Shown here: in pieces, positions 7,052 to 15,512 of the stretch
How positions within the stretch are numbered: position 1 is the stretch's first letter
Layout of the letters: every line of letters begins with the position of its first letter
Assembly: GCA_017559505.1 (NCBI GenBank)
Contig: JAFYSF010000008.1
Location: 1 to 64,000 of the forward strand
Direction of reading: 5' to 3'
Length of the DNA stretch: 64,000 bases
Source of the DNA: Paludibacteraceae bacterium
Lineage (GTDB): Bacteria > Bacteroidota > Bacteroidia > Bacteroidales > Paludibacteraceae
Made by a program: the position numbers and the translations under genes
The notes under the pieces: generated by a model
The model's database searches: none
Told to the model about the DNA's origin: nothing
The model's input: only the letters and a program-made list of their open reading frames with translations

Positions 7052-8782
7052 TTATTTCATTCGGGATGTAATATGACGACGGAATATACTATTTTCTCCA
7101 AACGCATTTAATTTTTGATTAGTTTCTTGCATGCGTGTAACAGGATCAAGGTTAGGACGTTCATCGGTTGTGTCTTCTTGCATATCAAAAGAGCCAGTAC
7201 CCATTACAGGAATATATTCATCCCATTCTACTGGGACATCATAATATTTACCATTACTACAATATTTAGATACATATTCTACTCGAGGCTCTGCACGATA
7301 ACCATATGCTCGTACTTGAACTTCTACAGTTCCATCATTTTTGCGGCTTTCTGAAGTTTTGAGTATGCAAGGTGTTGCACAAGATGCATCGGCAAACTTG
7401 TCTTCTCCCCAGAAATTAGCAATAGCTTCATGTTCCCAATAAGAACTTTGACGAGGCATGTCTGTTCCATAGATTGCCGATGTTGGGCGTATTTGTTGAT
7501 ACATAGGAATACTAAGCAGAGGTGCAAATCCAAAATAGATAGCTCTAAAGTTTTCGCAAGTTGTTTTCAGGAATACTAATTTAGCTTCATCATAGTTATT
7601 ATTCCAGAATATACGAGGATTCATATCAAGTGGGAGATTTTGCATGTGTTCTGCAGTTAGGGTATTAAGTTTACGATGTTTCATAAATTGGAAATCATCA
7701 CCGTAACCATGCTCTTTATCTCGAATGATATTGATCATATTTTCTTGAGCTAGAGGCGTGAAAAGTAAGAAGAATTGTTGATTGTTGTTGCGATCAGTTG
7801 TTGTAAATAAAACTTCAAACTCTTCGTTAGTTGCCATAGCAAAATCATTTTGTAAATCACGAGAAAATTTCTCAATATCTTTGAGTTTTCGTTTATAAGC
7901 GCGAGATCCAACTTCTAATTTATCATCGTTTATATCACGAGTAAAATTGAGGTCTGGTGCTGCTGTGTTGCCGTAAATTAGGCGAGTTTTTTCAAAATAT
8001 TCTGGATATGGTTTATGTATACTTGCGCGAAGTGTTTCGCTATGATGACGAGTCTGCTTTTTACCATCAGAATCAGTTTCTACAGTAGTCCATTTTACAG
8101 TTAATTCACCTTTGTATTCTTTAGTCCCCCATTCCATTTTGCGTGTACGGGCAATAACGAATGGATTGCCATTAATAAGACCACTATGTGAGAACATAAC
8201 TGAACGCTCTTTGTTAAAATTCTCATCCCAACCATAACTATTAATAAGGTCTGCTAAACGTTGATTAGTAAAATAAGGGTCGAATTCAAGACGGGGAACA
8301 GTTTGAGTCATCATGCGATTGAATATATCCCAATCATAGAGTTGGTTAAGGGGTGCCATCATGTCCCATGCCTCTTGCTCTTTATTTTTAATTTGTGTTT
8401 CTAACTCATTTTTAATTAATTTATACTTTTTAATGATAGGATGTATTTTCCAAAATAGCAATACGAGCATTGCTATAGCTCCGAGAATGCATAATATCGG
8501 AACAACTAAGCCATTTTGAAAACCTTTAGAGATACAGATGATTATACATACAGCCGCTACAACATACATAAAGACACAAAGTATTGTCCACCATCTTAAT
8601 GTTGTTGTAGTTTTTGCATTATTAGATTTAAGATCTTGAATCTCTCTGCACAGTATCCTATTGGCTTCTGGGTCAATACCTGCTGCAGAAGTTAATTCTT
8701 CAAATGTTTTCTCAGCAACTTCACGAAATTTTTCTTTATAGGTTGGAAATTGCTCTACTGGACTTAAAATATCTTCAATCAT
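7052..8782 (-). CDS. LemA-linked membrane protein (DUF3137-like)
   Basis: A 576-aa protein with two adjacent membrane helices near residues 64-85 and 92-112 and a large soluble C-terminal part. That part has the pattern of DUF3137-like proteins (FSHSGLINGNPFVIARTRKMEWGTKEYKGE; paired aromatic and charged blocks). It starts 20 nt downstream of the lemA-like gene and surely shares its transcript. LemA next to a large two-helix membrane protein is a recurring bacterial pair; its role is not established. No enzymatic motif is visible. The Asp/Glu/Arg-rich C-terminal 60 residues look disordered. Confidence 0.7.
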   Translation of the reverse strand: MIEDILSPVEQFPTYKEKFREVAEKTFEELTSAAGIDPEANRILCREIQDLKSNNAKTTTTLRWWTILCVFMYVVAAVCIIICISKGFQNGLVVPILCILGAIAMLVLLFWKIHPIIKKYKLIKNELETQIKNKEQEAWDMMAPLNQLYDWDIFNRMMTQTVPRLEFDPYFTNQRLADLINSYGWDENFNKERSVMFSHSGLINGNPFVIARTRKMEWGTKEYKGELTVKWTTVETDSDGKKQTRHHSETLRASIHKPYPEYFEKTRLIYGNTAAPDLNFTRDINDDKLEVGSRAYKRKLKDIEKFSRDLQNDFAMATNEEFEVLFTTTDRNNNQQFFLLFTPLAQENMINIIRDKEHGYGDDFQFMKHRKLNTLTAEHMQNLPLDMNPRIFWNNNYDEAKLVFLKTTCENFRAIYFGFAPLLSIPMYQQIRPTSAIYGTDMPRQSSYWEHEAIANFWGEDKFADASCATPCILKTSESRKNDGTVEVQVRAYGYRAEPRVEYVSKYCSNGKYYDVPVEWDEYIPVMGTGSFDMQEDTTDERPNLDPVTRMQETNQKLNAFGENSIFRRHITSRMK

Positions 8783-8802
8783 AATTTATATAAGTTTAGT
8801 TA

Positions 8803-9528
8803 TTAAAAAAAGTTGCTTCTAGAGCGTTGTTTTACCTCTGCTGAAGTAATAAATGGGATACGAGTAGTGTATTGTTCTTTTGCAGCAACAATTTGTTTAG
8901 TAGGCCAATCGAATATATCTCGATTCCATTGGTTAACTCGATTATTATATACAGTACGAGCAGCTGTAATTTCGCGTTGTAGATAACTGTTTTGTTGTAT
9001 TGCATCTGCAATTTCTTGATGTGATTTTAATTCAGGATAAGCTTCTACCTGAGGGAATAGACGACCTGCTAGTGTGTCTACTTGTGAAGACATTGTATTT
9101 CGATCTTCACCTTGTTGTATACCACTACGAAGACCAGCAACACTTTTCATCACATCTTTATCAAGTTCGATTGCACGGTTTATTAAAGAAGCAAGATTTT
9201 CAAGTATAACTACTCGTTGTTCAATATAATTATCAATTGTAGAAGCATCTGCTTGTAATTTTTGCTCTAACTGTTGGAAGTAATTTTTTGCCTTCATTTT
9301 CATGTATAACCAAATGAGTCCTGGTGCAATACCGAAAGCAGCAATGAACCAATTTTCGCTAGATAGCAAAGGAATAAGAACAGCAATAGCGATTGGTACT
9401 ATCCACAAACAAATTTCAAAAATTTTAGAACCTACACCTACCGTTACTGGTAGTTGTTTGTCAATTACATTGATGTCTTGACCTGCTGCATTAATAGGTC
9501 CTGTTTTTTCGTCTAATAAATTAGCCAT
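8803..9528 (-). CDS. LemA family protein
   Basis: A 241-aa protein with two N-terminal membrane helices (about 36-55 and 59-77) followed by the LemA helical domain. The family marks are the NLIxRAxELDKxV-type helix (ENLASLINRAIELDKDVM), the YPELKSHQEI stretch and the R-x-x-YN-x-x-V-x-x-WN block near 195-210. Typical LemA has one N-terminal helix, so the extra helix is unusual. It is the first gene of a two-gene operon with the DUF3137-like gene, behind a 160-nt leader with a hairpin. Function of LemA proteins is not settled; some are tied to envelope stress. Confidence 0.85.
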   Translation of the reverse strand: MANLLDEKTGPINAAGQDINVIDKQLPVTVGVGSKIFEICLWIVPIAIAVLIPLLSSENWFIAAFGIAPGLIWLYMKMKAKNYFQQLEQKLQADASTIDNYIEQRVVILENLASLINRAIELDKDVMKSVAGLRSGIQQGEDRNTMSSQVDTLAGRLFPQVEAYPELKSHQEIADAIQQNSYLQREITAARTVYNNRVNQWNRDIFDWPTKQIVAAKEQYTTRIPFITSAEVKQRSRSNFF

Positions 9529-9548
9529 AACTAAATCATAATCTAGTC

Positions 9549-9594
9549 TAGTCCCTAACTTAGAATTAAATTAGTTATATAAAGCATGGGACTA
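9549..9594 (-). other. Leader hairpin of the lemA operon
   Basis: TAGTCCC (9549-9555, + strand) and GGGACTA (9588-9594) can pair, with a second possible inner pairing, in the 5' leader 21-66 nt before the lemA start. It could affect translation of the operon. Confidence 0.4.
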
Positions 9595-9693
9595 TATGCT
9601 ATTTCTTAATATTTTTTCTTTTTTTATAAAAAAATAATGTGAGATAAAATTATTTTTAGAAATAGATCATAATGCTTTAATGTTATTTTGTGC

Positions 9694-9701
9694 AAATTTA
9701 G
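9694..9701 (-). promoter_or_regulatory. lemA operon -7 box
   Basis: TAAATTTG on the - strand matches TAnnTTTG. The -33 region is weak. A start near 9687 would give a leader of about 160 nt. Confidence 0.55.
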
Positions 9702-9726
9702 TATATATATGTTAATTATTATAGAA

Positions 9727-9776
9727 AAAAGCGTCAAAATAATTCAACAGATTTGTTGAATTATTTTGACGCTTTT
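9727..9776. terminator. 23-bp hairpin overlapping the end of the XRE gene
   Basis: Arms 9727-9749 and 9754-9776 pair perfectly over 23 bp with a 4-base loop. On the - strand it is followed by U residues. It covers the last five codons and the stop of the XRE gene, so the sequence is both coding and terminator. Confidence 0.85.
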
Positions 9777-9985
9777 GGGTCTGAGTTTAGTTCTTGGGTG
9801 AGTGTTTCGAAGAAGTTTCGGTTGAGGGCTTTGCTGATTCTGATTAGTAGGTTGGTGTCGATGCTTTCGCGCTCGAAGATGTTATAGATGTTGGTGCGGT
9901 CGCAATTGATGGCTTTGGCGAGCCATGTGACTGTGCGCCCTTGTTGTTTGAGTTCGTCTCTGATGAGTTGTCCGATATGAGCCAT
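9761..9985 (-). CDS. XRE-family helix-turn-helix regulator
   Basis: A 74-aa protein with a single Cro/CI-type helix-turn-helix: residues about 15-50 contain TVTWLAKAINCDRTNIYNIFERESIDTNLLIRISKALN. It is probably a dimeric DNA-binding regulator with no other domain. The ATG (9985) begins directly after the U7 tract that ends the structured RNA described at 9986-10249, so expression may depend on transcriptional read-through. The last codons form one arm of a terminator hairpin. Short XRE genes of this size are common in Bacteroidota; the targets cannot be inferred. Confidence 0.85.
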   Translation of the reverse strand: MAHIGQLIRDELKQQGRTVTWLAKAINCDRTNIYNIFERESIDTNLLIRISKALNRNFFETLTQELNSDPKASK

Positions 9986-10249
9986 AAAAAAACGTGGAGC
10001 TTTAGTTACTCGTCTCCATCATTAAAGGCTCTCGCATGCCCATCCAATCAGAGACAAGCAACATAGAAGCCCACGTGGATACGTATATACCAACAAGCAC
10101 CTCATATAACGATGTATATGAAGTGTGTAGCATACATATCACGAGCCATCTATATTGCTTAGTCGTTTGATTGGATTATGAATTTGCGAGATTCTTAATG
10201 ATCAAAGACTAAGGTCGTATAAACGCCTTATGTATGTGTTTTTGTATTT
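9986..10249 (-). ncRNA. Rod-shaped structured RNA, 6S-like candidate
   Basis: Transcribed from a strong promoter at 10254-10284, it ends in U7 (A-tract 9986-9992) next to the XRE start. Two 75-nt arms fold on each other as a long interrupted rod. By + strand positions the stems are: 10002-10006 with 10208-10212; 10019-10025 with 10195-10201; 10031-10036 with 10185-10190; 10042-10050 with 10168-10176 (9 bp perfect); 10056-10067 with 10149-10160 (12 bp, one G-U). The rod is capped by an 11-bp hairpin, 10098-10108 with 10115-10125. No ORF of note is present. The length and overall rod form recall 6S RNA. An alternative pairing of 9993-10002 with 10067-10075 would form a terminator-like stem, so it may also act as a leader controlling the XRE gene. 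Confidence 0.7.
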
Positions 10250-10253
10250 TATG

Positions 10254-10284
10254 CAAAGGTAAGGAAAATAAATTATATGAGCAA
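10254..10284 (-). promoter_or_regulatory. Promoter of the structured RNA
   Basis: On the - strand TTG (10282-10284), 20 bp, TACCTTTG (10254-10261). This is one of the best consensus matches in the window and lies about 265 bp upstream of the XRE start. Confidence 0.8.
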
Positions 10285-10374
10285 GTGTTTTGGAGAAAAG
10301 TGTCAGTTTTCTTGCTTGCAGGTTGCTTGAGGGTTGCTGTTGGGTAGTAGAGCGATGGGGGCGTGTATAAAAAA

Positions 10375-10408
10375 GGCGACTAACACGGTGTGTTGGTCGC
10401 CTTTTTTT
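10375..10408. terminator. secDF terminator
   Basis: A 12-bp stem (GGCGACTAACAC, 10375-10386, with 10390-10401; one G-U pair) has a 3-base loop. It is flanked by A-run and T-run, so it works in both directions. Confidence 0.9.
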
Positions 10409-10433
10409 GATATTTTATTTATCACTTGCGTGA

Positions 10434-13400
10434 TTAAGCTTTTTTAGCTTGTTGTTTTGCTTGGATATCGTATGCAAGTGGAGATGCGATGAAGATTGTT
10501 GAGTAAGTACCAACGATTACACCGAGGAGAATTGCGAATACGAAACCACGGATAGTCTCACCACCGAAGATGAACATTGCGAGCAATGGCAATGCTGTAG
10601 AGAATGATGTAGAGAATGTACGGCTCAATGTTGAGTTGATAGACATATTCATCAATTCGTTAATAGCACGTTTTGGATACAAGCCTACATTTTCACGGAT
10701 ACGGTCGAATACAACCACTGTGTCGTTGATAGAGTAACCGATAACGGTCAAGATAGCAGCGATGAATGATTGGTCGATTTCGAGTGAGAATGGCATGATT
10801 GTATAGAAGATTGAGTAGATACCCAAGATGAACAATACGTCGTGAACGAGAGCTACAACAGCACCTGCAGAGAATGCGATGTTGCGGAAACGAATCAAGA
10901 TGTAAAGTGCAATAGCAATCAAAGCAAAGAGGATAGACCAGATAGCTGATGTTTTGATGTCGTCAGCAACTGTTGGACCTACTTTTTGTGAGCTTTGGAT
11001 ACCAAATGTAGTGTTGTCATTGAGTGTAGATGCACGATACTCGCCATTTTCAACTACGTAACGTTCAACGAACATTCTTTCTGTTACGTTTTCGTTCATC
11101 ATTGGTTTGAGGCTTGTATAGAGCATATTTTCGATTTGAGCATCGATGTTTTCGTCGATTGACTCGTTACCGAAGTTAGTAGAGATACGCACTTGGTTGT
11201 TGTCACCCATAGTGATAACGCTTGTTTGAGCGTCAACGAATACGTTGCTGAGGATTTCACGAACATCGTCAGTGTTAACTGGTTGTTCGAAACGTACGAT
11301 ATAGTTGCGACCACCAGAGAAGTCGATACCTTGTTTCAAACCACGGATGCCGAGAGAAAGGATAGCAACTGCGATAACTACAGCAGAGATGATGTAACCA
11401 ACTTTGCGTTTTTCGATAAAGCTGATTGAAAGGTTTTGGAACCAGTTTTTAGTGATAGCGGTAGTAAATTCGAGTTTCCATTCTTTGTTGCTATTTGCAA
11501 GACGGTCGTAAACGAGACGAGACAAGAATACAGCAGTGAAGAATGAAGTGATGATACCGATAATCAATGTAGTAGCGAAACCTTTGATAGGACCTGTACC
11601 GAAATAAACGAGGATGATACCTGTGATGAGTGTAGTAACGTTGGCATCGGCAATAGCAGAGAATGCGTTGCTATAACCATCAGCGATAGCTTTTTTGAGG
11701 TTTTTGCCACCTTTGAGCTCTTCGCGGATACGTTCGTAGATAAGCACGTTAGCATCGACAGCAGTACCCATTGTAAAGATGATACCAGCGATACCAGGTA
11801 ATGTCAATACAGCACGGAATGAAGCGAGGATACCGAACAAGAATATGATGTTGATGAGCAACATAGCATCGGCAATAAGACCAGGAATCAAACCGTAGTA
11901 GAATACCATGTAGAGAAGTACGAGCGCGAATGCGATAACGAAAGAAAGGAGACCTGATTGGATAGCTTCTTCACCGAGAGATGGACCAACAACGTCTTCT
12001 TGGATGATGCGAGCAGGAGCAGGCATTTTACCAGATTTGAGAACGTTAGCTAAGTCTTTTGCTTCTTCTGGAGTGAAGTTACCAGTGATTTGAGAGCTAC
12101 CACCAGTGATTTCTGTGTTAACAGTTGGGAATGAGTAAGCATAACCATCGAGTACGATAGCAACTTCGCGACCGATGTTTTCTTTAGTTAAGCGAGCCCA
12201 AGTTTTAGCACCTTCAGCATTCATTTTCATGCTTACAGTAGCACCAGCAGAATATTGGTCGAAGTCAGCGCGAGCATCAGTTACTACGTCGCCTTCGAGA
12301 GGAGCGCGACCATCGCGGTTAGTAACTTTGATAGCGATGAGTTCGTATACAGGTTGTTGTGCTTCTGGATTCATAGCTTTTACGCTCCATACGAAACGAA
12401 GTTCGCGAGGGAAGAGTTCAGCTACTTGTTTCATAGCAAGCATGTTGTTTACGTCAGCTGTGTCAGAAGCAAGAGCAAGACCTACGATAGGGCCATTGTT
12501 TTGCATAGGTTGAAGAATGCTGAACAATGGATATTCGCGACGCATTTCTTCGCGGTCAGCTTCTGTAGTTTCAGTTTCAGCAGTAAGTTCTGCAGCGAGG
12601 TCAGCTACTGAATCTGTAGTTTCAGTTACTTCAGCCACAACTTCTTCAGCTTTAACTTCTTCAGTTGCCACAGTAGCGTTAGCTTCTTCTGTAGCGCGGT
12701 TCATGTCGCGGATTACAGCATTAGCTTGTTCGAGGTAAGGGGCAACTTCAGCATATTTGTAAGTTTCCCAGAACTCGAGGTTAGCAGAACCTTGGAGGAG
12801 TTTACGAACACGTTCAGGTTCTTTAACGCCAGGGAGTTCTACGAGGATACGACCTTCAACGTCGAGACGTTGGATGTTAGGTTGAACAACACCGAAACGG
12901 TCGATACGAGAACGGAGTACGTTGAATGAGTTGTCGATAGCGCTATTAACTTCTTCTTGAAGAACTTTAATTACCTCATCGTTAGTAGCAGAGCTTGAGA
13001 TACGGTCTTTGAGGTCGTATGTACTGAAGATACCAGCGAGGCGAGCGTTAGCGTCGAGTTTTTCGAACTCTTCTTGGAAGATTTTCAAGAAGTTTTCGCC
13101 AGAACGAGCTTGGCGTTGACGGCTAAGTTCGATAGCTTTGTTGAAGTTTTCGTTTGTGTTGTAGTCAGAAAGGGCACGAAGTACATCAGCAACAGAAACT
13201 TCGAGTTGTACGTTCATACCGCCTTTAAGGTCGAGACCAAGACCGATTTCTTTTTCGCGACATTCGCGGAGGGTGTAACCCATCCACACTTTTTCGCCAC
13301 CTACAGAGTCCATGAAGTTGTAGTACTCTTGGTCGTCTCCATTAGCGTAAGCCTTAGCTTTTTTGTCGTAATTGTTAGTTACGAACGTAAAAGAGAGGTA

Positions 13401-13460
13401 GAAGAGGCAGATCAACATCAATGCAGCTGCAAGCAATCTAACAAATCCTTTGTTTTGCAT
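10434..13460 (-). CDS. secDF: SecDF protein-export membrane protein (fused SecD-SecF)
   Basis: RND-family accessory of the SecYEG translocon that uses the proton gradient to pull proteins out of the membrane. The 1008-aa fusion has SecD first (helix 7-27; GLDLKGGMNVQLEV; VDANVLIYERIREE in the fourth-helix region). SecF follows from about residue 690 (RGLKQGIDFSGGRNYIVRF; YSINDTVVVFDRIREN). Such fusions are usual in Bacteroidota. Residues about 245-300 in the SecD periplasmic part form a Glu/Thr/Val/Ala-rich low-complexity stretch not needed by the fold. It is monocistronic, with its own promoter and a strong terminator. Confidence 0.97.
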   Translation of the reverse strand: MQNKGFVRLLAAALMLICLFYLSFTFVTNNYDKKAKAYANGDDQEYYNFMDSVGGEKVWMGYTLRECREKEIGLGLDLKGGMNVQLEVSVADVLRALSDYNTNENFNKAIELSRQRQARSGENFLKIFQEEFEKLDANARLAGIFSTYDLKDRISSSATNDEVIKVLQEEVNSAIDNSFNVLRSRIDRFGVVQPNIQRLDVEGRILVELPGVKEPERVRKLLQGSANLEFWETYKYAEVAPYLEQANAVIRDMNRATEEANATVATEEVKAEEVVAEVTETTDSVADLAAELTAETETTEADREEMRREYPLFSILQPMQNNGPIVGLALASDTADVNNMLAMKQVAELFPRELRFVWSVKAMNPEAQQPVYELIAIKVTNRDGRAPLEGDVVTDARADFDQYSAGATVSMKMNAEGAKTWARLTKENIGREVAIVLDGYAYSFPTVNTEITGGSSQITGNFTPEEAKDLANVLKSGKMPAPARIIQEDVVGPSLGEEAIQSGLLSFVIAFALVLLYMVFYYGLIPGLIADAMLLINIIFLFGILASFRAVLTLPGIAGIIFTMGTAVDANVLIYERIREELKGGKNLKKAIADGYSNAFSAIADANVTTLITGIILVYFGTGPIKGFATTLIIGIITSFFTAVFLSRLVYDRLANSNKEWKLEFTTAITKNWFQNLSISFIEKRKVGYIISAVVIAVAILSLGIRGLKQGIDFSGGRNYIVRFEQPVNTDDVREILSNVFVDAQTSVITMGDNNQVRISTNFGNESIDENIDAQIENMLYTSLKPMMNENVTERMFVERYVVENGEYRASTLNDNTTFGIQSSQKVGPTVADDIKTSAIWSILFALIAIALYILIRFRNIAFSAGAVVALVHDVLFILGIYSIFYTIMPFSLEIDQSFIAAILTVIGYSINDTVVVFDRIRENVGLYPKRAINELMNMSINSTLSRTFSTSFSTALPLLAMFIFGGETIRGFVFAILLGVIVGTYSTIFIASPLAYDIQAKQQAKKA

Positions 13461-13572
13461 AGTGTTTTTTAATTAGTTTATGTTTAATTTAATTTATTGT
13501 TATTCAGTAATATATATACTAAAAACAGCACACTAATGGCATAGAGCCACTAATGTACACTAATTTGGGGTG

Positions 13573-13603
13573 CAAAATTACAAATTTTTTTTCTATTATG
13601 CAA
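13573..13603 (-). promoter_or_regulatory. secDF promoter
   Basis: TTG (13601-13603), 20 bp, TAATTTTG (13573-13580) on the - strand. The -33 element lies within the last codons of the LytTR regulator gene. The 110-nt leader contains three ATTAGTG copies and a small TGGC/GCCA hairpin. Confidence 0.7.
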
Positions 13604-14357
13604 TACCCGCGAGCCATTTTTTGAATTCGGCGGCTCTTCCTTTACTGATAGTTATACGTTGGGGAATAGGAATTTTGGGAGTAACAAGCACTTTGTTGCC
13701 TAGCCATGTGCTAATGTCGTTTATTATAGAACGATTTATGATTTGTTGGCGATTTGCTCGATAGAATTGTTGTGGATCAAGTTGTTTAAAGATGTCTTCG
13801 AGAGTCTCATTTAAGAAATATATTTCACCACGGGTTGTAATCATTTTGATTACTTGAGTGTCAATATAGACAAAAGCTATGTCGTTTGCGTTTACAAGTA
13901 CTAATTTATCTTTTTGAGGGACTAGAAGACATTGCTTGTAGATAGGTTTAGGTTGAATTGAATGAATGAGTTGTTGAACTTGCTCGCGATTAATGTTGTT
14001 TTTAGAAAAATTTTGGATTTTAGCAAGAGCATGTTGTAGTTGTTTTGTGTCAATAGGTTTGAGTAGATAGTCGATACTATTTACTTTGAACGCTTGTAGA
14101 GCATATTGGTCATAGGCTGTAGTGAATATGATTGGACAAGAAATATCTACTGCGTCAAAAATGTTAAAAGCACTACCATCAGCAAGATGTATATCTAAGA
14201 ATACGATATTGGGCATTTTGTGTGACTCAAAATATTCGATGGCCTCATCAATAGATTGGATGGGACCATCTATAGATGAGTTTGGTAATAGTTCAACTAA
14301 TTGCTCTTTAAGAGAATTAAATGCTGTGGTTTCGTCTTCGATGATTAATAATTTCAT
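13596..14357 (-). CDS. LytTR-family response regulator
   Basis: A 253-aa two-component response regulator. The receiver domain (1-120) has the acidic pair in IIEDE, the phosphoacceptor D55 in IVFLDIHL and the lysine in DYLLKPID near 99. The C-terminal LytTR DNA-binding domain spans about 150-250 (FLNETLEDIFKQLDPQQFYRANRQQIIN). It lies 7 nt downstream of its kinase and is last in the efflux operon. By analogy with other LytTR systems it probably binds the promoter of the operon (upstream of 20229), making the pump self-regulated. Confidence 0.92.
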   Translation of the reverse strand: MKLLIIEDETTAFNSLKEQLVELLPNSSIDGPIQSIDEAIEYFESHKMPNIVFLDIHLADGSAFNIFDAVDISCPIIFTTAYDQYALQAFKVNSIDYLLKPIDTKQLQHALAKIQNFSKNNINREQVQQLIHSIQPKPIYKQCLLVPQKDKLVLVNANDIAFVYIDTQVIKMITTRGEIYFLNETLEDIFKQLDPQQFYRANRQQIINRSIINDISTWLGNKVLVTPKIPIPQRITISKGRAAEFKKWLAGIA

Positions 14358-14364
14358 ATATTTG

Positions 14365-15501
14365 TTATTTTATTATAGGTATTTTAACAGAAAAAATATC
14401 TGCGGAATTGGCAATCTCTATCTCTTGTTGAGTTTTATATTTATATCGGTCATTTAGATTTTTCAAACCAAGTCCATTAGTTTGTTCTATTTCTTTTTTA
14501 GGATTTTTTTTATTTTTAACAATGATGTATTCAGTATTATCGCAAATTATTTCTATTGTTAAAGGATTGCGTAGAGATATTGTGTTGTGTTTGATAGCAT
14601 TTTCGATTAATGTTTGTATGCTGAAAGGTAGGATTTGTAGGTTTAAATATTCTGGATTTACATTATATATAATGTTGAGGCTATTTTCATAGCGAATTTG
14701 CATCATATTGCTGTAGGCTTGGCAAAAATCTATCTCTTCTTTTAGCAATATAATATCCTTATGATTAATTGTATATCTGAAAATATCTGATAGTTGCTGT
14801 GTGTATTCTTGTGCTTTTTCGGAATTGGATTTGATTAAGGCTTTTAAAGTGTTTAAAGAATTGAACAAGAAATGAGGGTCGAGTTTTGAAGTGAGAGCAT
14901 TGTATTGAGAGCGTAGATTTTCAGCTACAAGCATTTCATTTTCAATTCGAATGACCTCTTGTTTGCGTATATAAAACATAAGTAAGGCTGAAAAAGTAGA
15001 GATTATACCGACAATACTATCTCGAGTGATAGAAGAACGGACTAATTCAATCATACGAGGACCAATGGGATGATGTCCATGTAGCGAGCGTAGATAAATG
15101 TCAGTGTGGATTGAAGCTAAGCAAAAAATAGTTGTGGCTATAATAGAGATGGAAATAGAGTAAATTATACGTTTTTGAGTTGAAATTTTGGTTTTAGCGC
15201 ATATGTAAAAATTAATTATATAGAGAACAAATGCAAGTAGGAAGTTAAATAGTATTTGTTTGATTGCAAATGAGATATGCGGATGGTGGTGATGTTGGAA
15301 TGGAGGGAGAAATGGAGGAGGTAGTTGTTTGGAGTCGAATGGTGGTTGAGGAAGTTGATCGGGTGTAAGTTCAGGGAAGTCGAATTCAAAAATGAATTCG
15401 GCATATTCAAAGAAAAATATTAAAGAGATATGGTTGAAGAGTGCTATTATAATTGCTAAAATAGCAGCGATTAGGATAGGATGTTTTTCGTAATTTAGCA
15501 T
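14365..15501 (-). CDS. LytS/YehU-type sensor histidine kinase
   Basis: A 378-aa membrane kinase. Four membrane helices are predicted (about 9-31, 82-100, 112-130, 162-178). The H-box is LDPHFLFNSLN with H210, the N-box is LIENAIKHN and the G-box is GLGLKNLNDRY near 345, the pattern of the His_kinase family that partners LytTR regulators. The loop between helices 1 and 2 (about 40-78) is very rich in proline and histidine (PPPFLPPFQHHHHPH), and GHH recurs near 142. This suggests metal binding or a proline-rich ligand site, but that is inference. It sits 11 nt downstream of the permease gene. Confidence 0.9.
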   Translation of the reverse strand: MLNYEKHPILIAAILAIIIALFNHISLIFFFEYAEFIFEFDFPELTPDQLPQPPFDSKQLPPPFLPPFQHHHHPHISFAIKQILFNFLLAFVLYIINFYICAKTKISTQKRIIYSISISIIATTIFCLASIHTDIYLRSLHGHHPIGPRMIELVRSSITRDSIVGIISTFSALLMFYIRKQEVIRIENEMLVAENLRSQYNALTSKLDPHFLFNSLNTLKALIKSNSEKAQEYTQQLSDIFRYTINHKDIILLKEEIDFCQAYSNMMQIRYENSLNIIYNVNPEYLNLQILPFSIQTLIENAIKHNTISLRNPLTIEIICDNTEYIIVKNKKNPKKEIEQTNGLGLKNLNDRYKYKTQQEIEIANSADIFSVKIPIIK

Positions 15502-15512
15502 AACTTTGGGGA

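Noticed and set aside
7115-7354. 79-aa + strand ORF
   Set aside because: Antisense to the conserved DUF3137-like gene; no start signal.
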